Source: Torymus aiolomorphi (lineage: Eukaryota; Arthropoda; Insecta; Hymenoptera; Torymidae). From it: DNA of 64,000 nt. The stretch spans positions 248,001 to 312,000 of the forward strand of contig CM070877.1 in assembly GCA_036365515.1 (NCBI GenBank), written 5' to 3'. The number at the start of each line of letters is the position of its first letter. The stretch's first letter is position 1. The notes below the pieces were generated by a model. The model was given only the letters and a program-made list of their open reading frames with translations. It had not been told where the DNA came from and did no database searches. Of the stretch, positions 43,590-56,500 are shown one piece after another. Position numbers and translations under genes: made by a program.

Positions 43590-44015
43590 AACAGAACTAA
43601 TCGGCTTGCTATCCAGTCAAAAGTTTCTTAAGCCGTACGCTTCTATATGCGTCTATATTCGTTGGTGGTAGTGTAGTAGCTAGTAGCTACCCTACGATGT
43701 TCGAGTTGCAGCTATGCTAAATTAGGACCGCTGCCGCGCTAAGTTTTGGGAGAGCGGCTGCTCTACGCGTGTAGTGCGAATGTTATACTAAAATGGGGTT
43801 ATGTTATACTAAACTCGGTCTGGCGTTGCACGAAAAGAAGGAAAGCCGTTGCACTATTTCTTTCGGACTGCGATAGCGCCACTTTAGCTTCGCGCGAATA
43901 TTACACTAGTGCAGCTGCGATCCTAATCTATATAGTACAAGTCAAATGGTGCGTTTCGTAGCACGGACGGACTACCTAGGAGTTCTTCTTTCCTAAAATT
44001 CTCTTCGTGTGGAAT
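43590..44015. repeat. inverted-repeat end matching 23741-23890
   Basis: CGTACGCTTCTATATGCGTC at 43635 and TCCTAAAATTCTCTTCGTG at 43994 are the mirror of the sequence at 23742-23812. About 300 bp between the two blocks have no counterpart on the left. The 71-codon frame here has no domain. Confidence 0.55.
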
Positions 44016-44377
44016 TTCATCTACGCCTTGCTAATACAGATCTTGCTAGGTGTCGTTGCAGCAAATTTTGTTAAGTAGTTCCTCGCCACACCAAAAAAAC
44101 CGCTGCCAATTCGTTGGTACGTAGCTTCTTCAAACTTAATTTACTGATTCCTTTAATTAATTTTTAATTCCAATATTTAAAATTTAATACTTTATTTTGT
44201 ACGGTAAGACTATGTTGAATGGTTTGTGACTTTTTAAACAAGGATGATCCAGGCTTGCATAGAACGTCTTCATATCGTTAAAATACCCGTCATTCTCTTC
44301 AAGCATTACATTATTCAAAAAAATAACGAAGGAACGTTTTTTCGATCCAACATTGTCTGTCCTGTAACGTAATCCAG

Positions 44378-44408
44378 CGTGTGTATGTGTGTGTGTGTGT
44401 GTGTGTGT
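44378..44408. repeat. (GT)n microsatellite
   Basis: A GT run with one interruption (GTGTATGTGTGTG). Confidence 0.95.
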
Positions 44409-45269
44409 ATCTCATGTTGTTATTGTACAATAACTCAAAATCTCCTTTTTTATAAAATAATTTTTTTCTCAAAAACAAATGAAGGTCTCTTGAAATTTTA
44501 ACCAAATATAGTCTTCAATGAGTGTAATAAGTGGTTAAAATTTCAAGTTGATAAATAAAATATTTTTTGAGAAATTAATTTATGAAATATAAAAACGTTT
44601 TCCTTAATAACAAATGACAGAATGAAGATAATTTAAATATTAAAAAAATGAAAATATAGGTAATTTAAATACCTTTCAAGAAAATTCATTATGTTATGTA
44701 ATAATGGCTGTAAGATATAAAAAAAATTTAGATGGAAATATTGAATTTTTCTTCCAAAATTAAGTAGTGCAATTTTTTAAAATTATATTCAAAACATACG
44801 TTAAGGCAAAGGTAAGGCCCTTTTAAGCGAGACATTCTCGAAACAACACATGCAGTAGAAAAGAGAAACAGGATACAAAACACATTAGTGCCAAGGGTAT
44901 GTGGCGCAGGAGCGCCACTTGCTCCGTTATCGACTCTGTGTATGTATTCCTGCTGCTCACACCTACAAATAGAGAAGAATAATGGAGTGGGTGCATAATA
45001 GGAACTTAGGAGGAACAGAATCTTTAGAATAACGAAGATTTGAATGAAATACGTTGATTAGAGCAAAAATAAACAATTTATAGATTTTCTGAACATTTCC
45101 GGTTTCATGCGAACCTTGAAAAATTAACCTATAATGTGATCCTAAACGATCTTTTATGAAATTTTATCTATTATTATAAAGATAGAAGAGATGCTGATAG
45201 AAAAATAAAATACATAAAAATGCATAAGGAATCATTGAGAAAGCAAGTATATATAGCATAATATCAGTT

Positions 45270-46020
45270 TGTTAGATTTTTTTTAAACCTTTATGAACCA
45301 TTACGAAAGTTTCTGGATTGCCATGAACTTTTACGAACTATACCGAAATCGATCGAATATCAATAAACCTTTATGAACCATTACGAAAGTTTCTGGATTG
45401 TTATGAACCTATACAAACTATACCGAAATCTATTATATTATTATTATTATATAATTAATTCTAACAAGATTATCGTTTATATATAAAATACAGATAATAA
45501 CACATGAAGTATTTTTTTTATTTAAAACTTTATTATTGAACTTCAAAATTATTTGGCATAACACCAACATACTTTACGATTCTTAATAAATATTGGAATA
45601 AATATTAATAATCTTGAGCATTTGTTCCGAACGATTCCACGGTTACTAATAGCCAGAAACATGATGGTTCACCAAAGTTCTGAATTGATCGTAATGATTC
45701 ATTATACTTCAACAAGGTTCGGAACCTACTAATAGCCAGGAACATGACGGTTCACCAAAGTCCTGAATTGATTGTAATCATTAATTATACTTCAACAATG
45801 TTTGGAACGAACCAACCAATCTTGAATAAATATACCAAATTATTTTGAAACAAATCTTAATAGATCAGAAAGGTTCTAAAGAGATCATCAACATTCTTAA
45901 CGGTTTACCTCCATGACAGTTCGGAAGAGTTCGGAGGAAATTGGTTCCAAAAACCGGAAAGGATCGGAAAGATTCTTTAGATCCGGACATTTTCGAACCT
46001 TGAAGATCATTTTTACCAGG
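45270..46020. repeat. short tandem duplications rich in GAACC/GGTTC words
   Basis: ACCTTTATGAACCATTACGA occurs at 45288 and 45367. ACTAATAGCCAG.AACATGA occurs at 45645 and 45728, each in units of 80-90 bp. GGTTC and GAACC words recur throughout, which makes the block partly self-complementary. It is probably an unknown non-autonomous element. No gene. Confidence 0.5.
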
Positions 46021-47550
46021 GAATATATTATAATACTAAAAATCTGTATAATAATGTCCTAAGATAAATGGATTTTTACTCCTAGCGAGGTTTTTCCCCA
46101 TTCTACACTCCACATAGTAGTTCAGCCATACAACCGTTTTTGCTCTCTAACTTCTGATAGTGTGGAAATACCCTCACAGGGCAACGCACAACTTCCTCTA
46201 TTTTGATTTCCTTCTTCAAGGAGAGGTAACTGGAATCGCCCAGGCTCCTCCTACGTGTATTCATTTCTACGTAAGGGGCTCCTGGACGGTGATCCGGGCA
46301 GGCTGTACCTCACTGGTAGGGGGCGACGGAGGGGGCCCCCACCATCCCTTCTTTCTTTGTATAATAATGTCAATTGAATCGTTAGAAAAGCATAGTTTTA
46401 GGTTTTTTACAAATCAATTTCTATGCGTTATTGTATAACAATTTGTAAAATTATAAGACTACTTATAATATTTATATTCACAGAAAGCCTAGCTGTATTT
46501 AAACAAAAATTAAAGTAGAAAATAATGATGTTTCTTACAGGCTTAAGCGATGGTACATTAAAAATAAAAAATTTCTCATTTTATTTATTTTTTCATACTT
46601 TCACGTACGTTTCAACTGGAAACTGAGGTCTGTCTTCGAACATGAGAAGTAAAAAAATACGGTCTTTGAGTAAAGTGATTTTATTGATCTGTAGTTGAAT
46701 TTGAATCGAACTGCATACACTTTTTCAACATGAAAAAATTATAAAAAAATTATCAAATTATCGATTCTTTTCATTTTTTCATTCTAAAATTTTTGTATCT
46801 ATTTTTTTTAAAGAGAAATAGCTTAATTTTAATAGCAGGGTCTTCAAAATTTATTTATTATTAGTAAACGGGATTGGAAATTGAAATAAATGCGAAACCA
46901 AGTTTATTAAAAATGTATATTTCATTTATTACGAGATATACAAAAGTAATAGAGTATAAGAAATAGTCAACAAAATAACATTACATTAAAAAATGACTTA
47001 TTAATACGGTACTGTATACAGTAGCAAAACATTCTGAGTATATGTATACATATAGTGTTTATACAGTTCCACTGTTGATAAGTTTGTAATCATTAAACTT
47101 TTTATGAAAAATTAATAATGTGAGTATAAACAAAAGATTATCTTGTTTAACGTACAATAAAACTTTGTATTGAGTGATTGTTCGCCGTTATTTATAAATT
47201 TACAAAATATATAATTTTCGAATCGACACATAATCCTAGATTACATTGTAAAATATTAAAACTGTATCTTTGACAGAATTTTGTATCTTTGACAGAATAA
47301 TTATCATTAATAAATCACTTTGACATGTAAAATACTTTAACGCATCTTTTCGAAATTTCGAAACAATATTACACGAATTTCCTTGAAAATTCTATCTATG
47401 TAATTAATTATTAGCTTTTACTGTAAAAAAATATAGTTAATTTCGTATAGTAATTTGAAAGGCATCTATAACGCCTTTATATATTCATTTATAATACTCA
47501 ACAATCTAATAAAAAATCGGAATTTCAGTAGAAATATTATTTGAATTAAG
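46021..47550. other. 3' flank of the transporter gene; no other gene seen
   Basis: 46150-46360 is GC-richer (GGTAGGGGGCGACGGAGGGG) with a 92-codon frame that I do not recognise; it may be a retroelement tail. The remainder to 47550 is AT-rich, likely 3' UTR and downstream DNA of the minus-strand transporter, with several TTTATT (AATAAA on the minus strand) candidates, for example near 46924. Confidence 0.4.
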
Positions 47551-50500
47551 TCACTGTTCATTTGCATCGTCACATGTCTTCACTGCTTCCTCAGGATTCT
47601 TCCATTCACATTTTTTTCTAGTATCTGGAAAAGTCAACAACGTTATTAAATATGGCTAATAAATTACAAAATTTATAAGAATTCTAAATAAGTACCAGTC
47701 TCTGGCATCGCATGTCTCAGGTAAGTCAAATGCATAATTAAATATGCAACAGATGTTAGAACAGCTAATGTTGCATAAATTCGCATGGTAAGTGCTCCTC
47801 CGAATTCTTTATATAAGATACCACCAATTAAACTGCCGATGGCAAATCCTGTAAATAAAGTATTAATTTGATAATTATCTTTATTCACAAATATTTTTAT
47901 AAAATGTATTAGATAAAAAAAACGAAACTGATTTTGGCATGCGAATAACAAAGATATCCTATAATAGTACTTTTATCAAACATTTTAATAGCTGTAATAA
48001 TTTTTAAGTATAAGTATGTAGGCATTTGTGCCAATCAACATAGTTATATTTTCTCGTTTTAATAAATAGTAATTATAATCTCATTAATTATCTATTTAGT
48101 TCTAGATATATTTAAGCTTTAAGTAATTACTATTAGGTAGGTCTATTAAGGGTCACTGCTTATTTGACGTCAGGTTTATCTCACCAAATCTTCAACGCTT
48201 CAATTAAGCTTCAACAGATATACCATTAATTTTACCACATCATTTTCTTGAACTTCTGATTATTATTATACATAAATTAATATACAAAGCGTATCCCTAC
48301 CTACATCTATTATTCCAGGTATGTATCTATAACAAGCATACTATCTAAACCTAATCCGCCCCAACTATCAACGACCACCTACCTAATCCATCGTCCATGC
48401 CGGCTACGATACCCTGTACGGTGGCCGATGTACCTGGCGGCGCGACGACGCTTGCGTACGCGACGATCGTCGTGTAGCACAGGGCGTAAGTCGGCCCCTG
48501 CATGAAGAACTCGACGAGGACGATCCAGCGTGGCGTCGGGGCCAGCGAGATCAGGCCCAGCCGCAAAGCGTAGCACGCGAAGCAGAACACGAAGCTGTAG
48601 CCGTAGCCGATACGCTTCAGAATTTTACCTGCGAGAATGTACACATTTTGGTGCTTGTATTTTATTGCTTGGATTTGCGAAGAGCTGTAAAAATGTAGGA
48701 GGGTTTTTTACCTGATAGAGTGAAGAATATGACTTCACCCCCTAAAGTTTCGGCGAACACTGTCAGGCCCTCGATCAGTTTGATCTCGTGCATGTAACCG
48801 GTTGCCATCGCAAGATCCTCTAAGTACCTATAAAGTAGTTTTTTTTATTTCGTTAAAAAATTTTAATCTATTATATGTTTGTATTTTTCTTATTGTTAAC
48901 TTACCAGAATAAGAAATAAATTATGAAACTGTCCACAATACCGGCTATGGTCGCGAAACACAGAAAAATAGCAATTGGTTTAATCTTGATGAGACCATAG
49001 ACGTTCTTGATAATACTTTCGGTACTGGATATAATTGGAAGCTGTAACATATTTATTTTGGATAGGTATCAGTCATTTGGAATGCTTTTTTTTTAATTTT
49101 TATATTAGTTTTACTTATAAATTTCATTGAAAATATTTAAAATTTTATAATAATAAATATTTTAAAATCGTTACAGTATTACGTAACAACAATAATTATT
49201 ATATTGCTTTAATTTATGTATTAAATTTTAACGAATTTATAACTTTTATTTATTTTTCTTAATTTTGTATTATTAATTTTAGTTTTATAGTGATAATTAT
49301 AAAACTGCAAATGTTGTTACTTTTTAAATATTGAAAAGTAGTATATTTGTATTATGCTACTTTAGTCTAAGATCATTTTATGTTTATTTCTTTACGTACG
49401 GCTTTTTTATAGAATTTTTGCTTAAATTGTAAGTCACGTAACTTACCACGGAATTTCTAAAATTCAAAATTGTAATATTTGGAGGGCAGCACCTCTCGCA
49501 GACAGTATATCACAAAGCGTCCCCACTATACATTCCTCGCATTCCTGCAATCCCTTATATAAATTGAGCATTCGAGATAATCTATTTTGCCCTCGAACGA
49601 TCTCGAAATCTCGAATAATCGAATCCGTCTCGAATCTCGAAAGGAGAGAAACAAAAGACGAAACAGTGGCACGCGTAGCGCGCTGATTAACGCTAGTCCC
49701 TTATATAAATTGAGCATTCGAGATAATCTATTTTGCCCTCGAACGATCTCGAAATCTCGAATAATCGAATCCGTCTCGAATCTCTAAAGGAGAGAAACAA
49801 AAGACGAAACAGTGGCGCGCGTAGCGCGCTGATTAACGCTAGTCCCTTATATAAATTGAGCATTCGAGATAATCTATTTTGCCCTCGAACGATCTCGAAA
49901 TCTCGAATAATCGAATCCGTCTCGAATCTCGAAAGGAGAGAAACAAAAGACCAACAAACAGTGGCGCGCGTAGCGCGCTGATTAACGCTAGTATAGTAAA
50001 TAAAGGATCATGGGAGTAAAGTCTGTTGTATAGAGCGCGTTGTGCGTACAGGACGTCTGCTGGGTAAGTTCTGGAGCAGTGGTATAGTTGGTGCGGAAAC
50101 TTTGCCGTCGTGTCTTTACAAGATGCAATAAATTTACATAAATTTACATAAAAAGAAGAATTAATTAGCTCCGAACAAAAGAAAAGAAGTGATTCCGGAT
50201 CAGTTCAGGCATAATAACTATCAGACAAGATACAATGACATCGCATTCGATGGACGATTGTGAAAGCAGCGACTCCAGTGAAACCATCATCGCGAAACCC
50301 GTTGTTTCACCCGTACCAAACGACGACCCAGCACTAGCAGCCCTGCCCTCACTCAAGCGCGCGCCTCTGCCACCCGTCAAATGCCAGGGGGTGATCTTCG
50401 GCGACTTGGCTCCCGTCCCGATCGATCCAAACATCGATCCACCGCCCTACCATTGTTTCAACTGCTGGCGCCGTGGTCATCGCTTCCACGACTGCAAGCG

Positions 50501-53500
50501 TCCGCGTAGCTCCATTCTCTGCCACAACTGTGGCCGCCGGGGCGTCAAGGTAAAAGACTGCCCGCGCTGCAGTCGCGCGCATCTGAAGCATCTCGACAGG
50601 TACGGACGCGCCGCCACGTGGGTACGCGACACCGAACCCGTGCCAGCAACCGGCGACGAGTTCGACGGCGTCAGTGAGACGCTACGAGCGGCCATGGACG
50701 ATCTCTTTCGGGGCCGGGGTACGCCGTTCGTCGCGGATCTCGCGCTCATGATGCACACGGTGAAGCAGCTGTCCGGTGAGACACGAGCCAAGATGCTGAA
50801 GCAACTCATCGACGAGTCCACCGAAACGAAGGAGAGGAGGACCTATTGGATGGAGAAGCTAGGCGAAAAGTTTTGAGGAGCGTTTATGGCGTGTGCGCGT
50901 TTTGAGGTTAGGGGGGTTAAATTTTTGTTTACTACGTGCGTTGCATGCGGGAGACCGAGAATGTTGCGAGAATATAACGACGATGAGGGAGCGTCGGTAA
51001 ATGAAAGATCTTCGACGGTAATTAAGTGTGGATATTACGTTTTTTTCGTTTATTTTCATAAAATTATATTTTATTTTTTACGTTATTGAGTTGTTTAGTT
51101 AGTAAACAAAGTTCATTCATTTAAGTGTCATTAATTTTAATATTAAGCTTTTTTTGGTTTATAAATTTGCTACGTATGCTATAAAAGTATTACGAAAAAA
51201 AGACGATATTTGTATCGTGTTTAGTGTTAAATTGATTAGAAGTTTGTTACTTATTGCGGTATCTTGCATTTGCGAATTTAACTCATTATATGGTGGAGAT
51301 ACTATCAAACAATCATTTTTTGTAATAAAAGTTAGAATAATTGAAAAATCAATTGACAAGAAATTCCCTAATATTTTTCTTATGTAACCTTTTGTATCCA
51401 GATCGACACAGTAATGTAAGTGTCTGTAAGTAATGTAATATAAGTGTTATAACTCTCCAAGAGATAATAAATAAAATTAATAAAATACTTTAACTATTTT
51501 TATATTGCAAATCCATGGGTCTGAAGTTTGCAACGTTGGAGTACAACGAAATAAAAAAAGTATTTCATTATATTTCATATTTATGGTAATAATATTAATT
51601 TTGCGTGTAGATTTAGTGTTTTATAGAATAAAATAACTTTAAAACAAAGATTTACATAAAATTTCCATTGTTTAAAAACTTTAATCAATCGTGAAAAATT
51701 ATTCCGTTGTATTCCAACGATGCAAACTTCAGACCCATGCAAATCCCTATACTAATTAAAAATTTCAATTATTATATCATTAAGTATATAATTAATTGTT
51801 ATATTATTAAGTATATACAGTAACCAGATATACAAGAACCCCAGTAATTAACTACCTACACGGAAAAAAATTTGGAAGCCTGGGATGTCGGAGGTATGGA
51901 ATTAACAGAAATCCAAAAAATACCGTATCTGTATGCGTCCAAAATTGAATGTAGTCACTTCCAAATTGAATTGCGTGGACTCCAACAATTTCGGTTGTGT
52001 ACGGATCTCAAAATGGGATTATGTGTATGCCATGTTGGAATGGCGGGGACTCCGAGACTTTCGGTACCATCGGGATCTGCCCGATGGAGTCCCCAGGCCC
52101 CCATTCTTGGTATCTCGGCGGGTCGACTATACATTCGGACGTATTTCACGCGCGCCGCTTCATAAATATACTAATATAATATATATAAACAGTTCAAAAC
52201 GTGTGTGCTATATTATACTATATAATAATACTTTGATATATAATGATGAAACGCATATATATAAATATATGAGAAAAACGCGCGCAAATGCGGACCGTTC
52301 CCCTTCTCTCAACGCTGTCGCGCCACGATACCAGAGATGGGGGCCTCAGACGTCCAAAATGGAATCGCTACAATACCGAAAATCTCGGAGTCTGGGGCTG
52401 ACCGAATTGGAGTTCAGAACATACGTTTTTGAATCGTGAAGACTCCGAAGATATTGGATTCTTACAGGTTCAACTTTGGATGCGCCTTAATTCCAAATTC
52501 GTCATAAATTAAGACAATCGATGGTATTGCACGGAGTCCATATATACCGGTGGTCTGGAGATCCTAAATTTTTTTCCGTGTACGATCAAAAAATACCCGA
52601 CCATCGATTCATAAAAATCTCAAGTACCTCTAATTTCGAGCAGCATCCCATATCGATGAGCGTGAACGCGGAGACGAGCATGAACGCGGGGGTGTAGGAC
52701 TTGATGGTATCGTTGGCGGACCACCAGTCGACCGCGTAACCGGCCATAAATGCCGTGATGCCGAAGCCAATCGAGCCCCATACCCTTTGCCTCCCGTAGC
52801 TCATTTGTCCGCCTTTGCCTATAGCATTAAAAAGGGCTTGATTGATTTTTGCAACATTAAGATGACGAGTTTGTTTGTGATATTGTTATATATAGGGGTT
52901 TTGAAATAACTACGGTTTCAGGTGTAAAGTGGAGTAAGTTATTTGAGTAATTATGGCTTATGCTATAAGATTGTAAATTTGAAAAGACAATAATTTTCTT
53001 ATAATTTGATAGAATCTCGATAGTAATTGAAGGCAATTCAAATTTGTAATTGATTTTTCAGCTGTGTAATAGTCAAATAATATTAATAACTATTTTTAAA
53101 AGTCATTATAATTTACCTGGAAAAGTTTGCGAATTATTTATTATTTAAGTAGGTACTATAATAATTTTCGGATGATTTATGAAATGAGCAGACATTTCTA
53201 TTAAAAATCGCTAATAAATTATAAACAAAAATTGTATTTGCTATGGGGATTATCTCTTAATACATTATGTAAATATGTATATTAAAAACCTTATGGAACA
53301 TATATATAATAGTAAAATAATTACTTTAATGCTTTCATTTGAAAAACCACTACTTAATCATATTATTATAAAATGTCTAAACTTATACTGAAAAATATTC
53401 AAATGAATTCTGAGAACAAGATTTCTAACGGTCAGGATTAATGACGGTCCTTTTCCAATTACACAAATCAATCATAAAACTCACCCAACACGTCGAAGCA

Positions 53501-56500
53501 GATAGCGTCGCTGATACAATTCGAGACGTTGAAACCGATGCTCCCGAGCGCCATCAGCAGTACGAATCCCCAAAACGTAAGCGATCCATAGATACAGGAA
53601 CTCTCGTCTTTCGAATCGTCGCAGGTCACTTTGCACGCGTCATCCTTGACGCATCTCGTCGTGTTCACCGGGGATACGAAGCACGACGTGTTCGGGGATA
53701 TCACAGCCTCTCGGGTGGAATGGAAGTAAATCGAGGCCTGAAAGTCCCCACCGGCGTCGCGGCACCGCCAGCTGCAGAGGCTCGAGCGGCCGTCGTCCAC
53801 GCAGGAATCTGTTACATTGATTTTCTGGATAAGAATTTAGTGCTTGAACATTGGTGAAGATAACGATCGCGTGTGTGGGTACGGGGGATGGGATTGTGGG
53901 TGAAGGAATTTGGTTGACGAATGGTAGGTTTGAGCGTATGAAATAAAACGTTAAAGAAAAACTTGGAGTATCAATGAATGCAGTGGAAATTTTAGTTTAA
54001 GGTTTTAAAAAAATTAAAAATAATTAAGATCACAGTATTTTGCAGCTGAATGCGAGACTTTACCTTCAGTCATTAATGATTTTAAATATTTGTTTTTCTG
54101 TTACTTGTATTGTGAAAAATAAACAGAATCAATGTATACTCGTGATAACATAAGTATTCTTTACTTCAACTGACGTAGTAAACGTTTCAATCAAAATAAT
54201 ACATTCTGAACCAATCTCAACATGAACATAATTTTTATCACTTTGAAACGTTCGAAATTAGGCCAAGAATACATACAAAAATAGACCTTATTTGATTTTT
54301 CTTTTTTAAAATAACTGATTTTTCATCTGATTGACAAAAGCAGTACTTCCCGTATGGAAAAAAGAAACGTATAAAATCGTAATAAATCCTATGAAACCGT
54401 AGCAAACCGTAAGAAACCGTGTAAAACCATAGAAAAGTGTTGAATTTCGGACAATTTCCAGTGTTAATTCCTACGGTTTTCTAAGATTTTATACGTTTTT
54501 GTACTATTTTGTACGGGTTCCTGCATTTATTATTTTCACTCGAAAAACTTGTTATATATACGAAAAATTTATGAATCGTATAATAAAGAGTATGAAAACA
54601 TGTAAAACCACATTAATCCGTACATAAACGTAACAAATCGGTAAGATTTTTTAAAACTTATGAAGATATACGTTTTTATACACTTTTTTACATTTTTTTT
54701 ATGTTTTCTTACATTTTCTTAAATTAATTAAATTGAAGAAAATTTATAAATCGTACAAAAACAAAAACGTACAAAAACGCATGAAACCGTAAAAAATTTG
54801 TCCGATAACTAACACTTTCCTACGGTTTCCTACAGTTTCTTACGGTTTTCTACGGTTTCGTACGGCTTCCTAGTTCCTACATTTATTATTTTCATACGGG
54901 TTATACTTCAATAACAAATCGTCGGCTGGGGGAGAGAAAGTCCTATCTCGGCTTCGCGTAGAAAAAAGTCCTAATCTCGACTTCGCGCGTAAGAAAGTCC
55001 TATATCTCGGGCACTACGCGTTTTTACTGACGTTTAAGTTGAGAACCGCTGCAGAGTTTTGAAAAATCGGTTTACGTTTCACGATGGGCTGGTTATGCTA
55101 GCGAAATTATTCCTCTATCTTACTATTATACATCAACATATACTTTCATTGCGAAGTTGTCAACTCAAAGACAAAATTTAAAGACAAACGCTTACGCGCA
55201 AAGCCGAGATAGGACTTCTTTCCACGCGAAGCTAAGATAGGACACTATCTCTCTCCCAGCCGACGAAATGCAGTTATAAATAATCAACTTTATTTTATGA
55301 TTTACATTGTGTTTGACATGCAATATTAATTTATTAACAACTTCGACACTAATTGCAAATCACATCACTGTAAACAATCTGAAATGACTTTCTCAAAAAG
55401 CAATTTCTTTTTTGCTAACATTTCGATTATTCACATACTTCATTCTTCCACACAAAAATCCCCTCACGAAACTCTATCAACCTCATCTCAAATCCACCTC
55501 TCATAATTGCACACAAATACACAAAACAAATTTCAAAATACTCACCGTATCAGCGCAGTCTACGAGGCCGTGGCAGGTCGCGTTGCCGAAGCCATCGTCG
55601 GATAAGACGGGCGCCGGTAGCGCCGGCAGGAAGTACATGAGCACGAAGCAGCCGCTCGTCGCGCCAAGTAGGCCGATGAAGATCGACCGGCGCCAGGGCC
55701 GGAAGTGGTCCACCAGGAAGCCGAAGCTCGGCTTGGCGATCAGGAAGAGCAGCGGTAGGACCGCCGTGATGCTGCCCATGATCAAGGGCGAGACGCCCAA
55801 CTGCTTGCCGTAGACCGGGAGGAACGGTAAAATCGGGCCCATTGCTGAGGAACGAAGTTGATGTGGTTTTTGAGTAAAATGTATTGTGGGAAATCTTGTT
55901 TGGAGAGTGATATGTCACTCATAGAAAAAGTTCATACAAAAACGATTGTCTGAGAAAACAAATCACATGCGGGATTTTATGCCACATCTTATGTGAAGGT
56001 TTTTGCAGGGGGTCTTACACCTAGTGGCTTCTGAGGCCAAAATCAACTGAGAAAAGATCTAGTTTCAACAATATGCAATATATAGTATAAATATACGATA
56101 TTTTTTTATAAAATGGCCCAAGATATAATCTGTAGTCCTATTTCACTCGGAGATATAGCATTTTCAATTTCTTGTCATTGGTGCAACTTTTTGAAAACAC
56201 CATTCTATGGATTTTCATGCGACAAGGCCTAAATTACTTGAAATTCATGCAGTTATGGCACGAAGGGTTGAAAATATAAGATTTCCTGAAGCAAATAATT
56301 TGTAAATCCTAAAAACCACAAAAATTCATAAAATTCATGAATTAAAAGTAGTTTTTTCTATAAAAAAAATATTTGCTTCAGTAAATCTTATATTTTCAAC
56401 TCTTTGTGCCATAACTGCATAAATTTCAAGTAATTTAGGCCTTGTCCCATGAAAATCTATTGAATGGTTTTCTCAAAAAGTTGCGCCAATGACAAAAAAT

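Noticed and set aside
43746..43961. 71-codon frame
   Set aside because: It lies in an inverted-repeat end shared in part with 23.8 kb and has no domain.
23635..44842. A 21-kb LTR retrotransposon bounded by the direct repeats at 23635-23740 and 44733-44842
   Set aside because: The repeat lacks TG..CA ends, primer-binding site and polypurine tract, no gag-pol lies between, and one copy is joined to a foldback family.
46160..46438. 92-codon frame, possibly a retroelement tail
   Set aside because: I could not match it to any protein motif; only the GC-rich composition is notable.
53441..53857. 138-codon plus-strand frame
   Set aside because: It is antisense to MFSD6 exon 3, which is supported by phase and homology.
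55412..55813. 133-codon plus-strand frame
   Set aside because: Shadow of MFSD6 exon 2 on the opposite strand.
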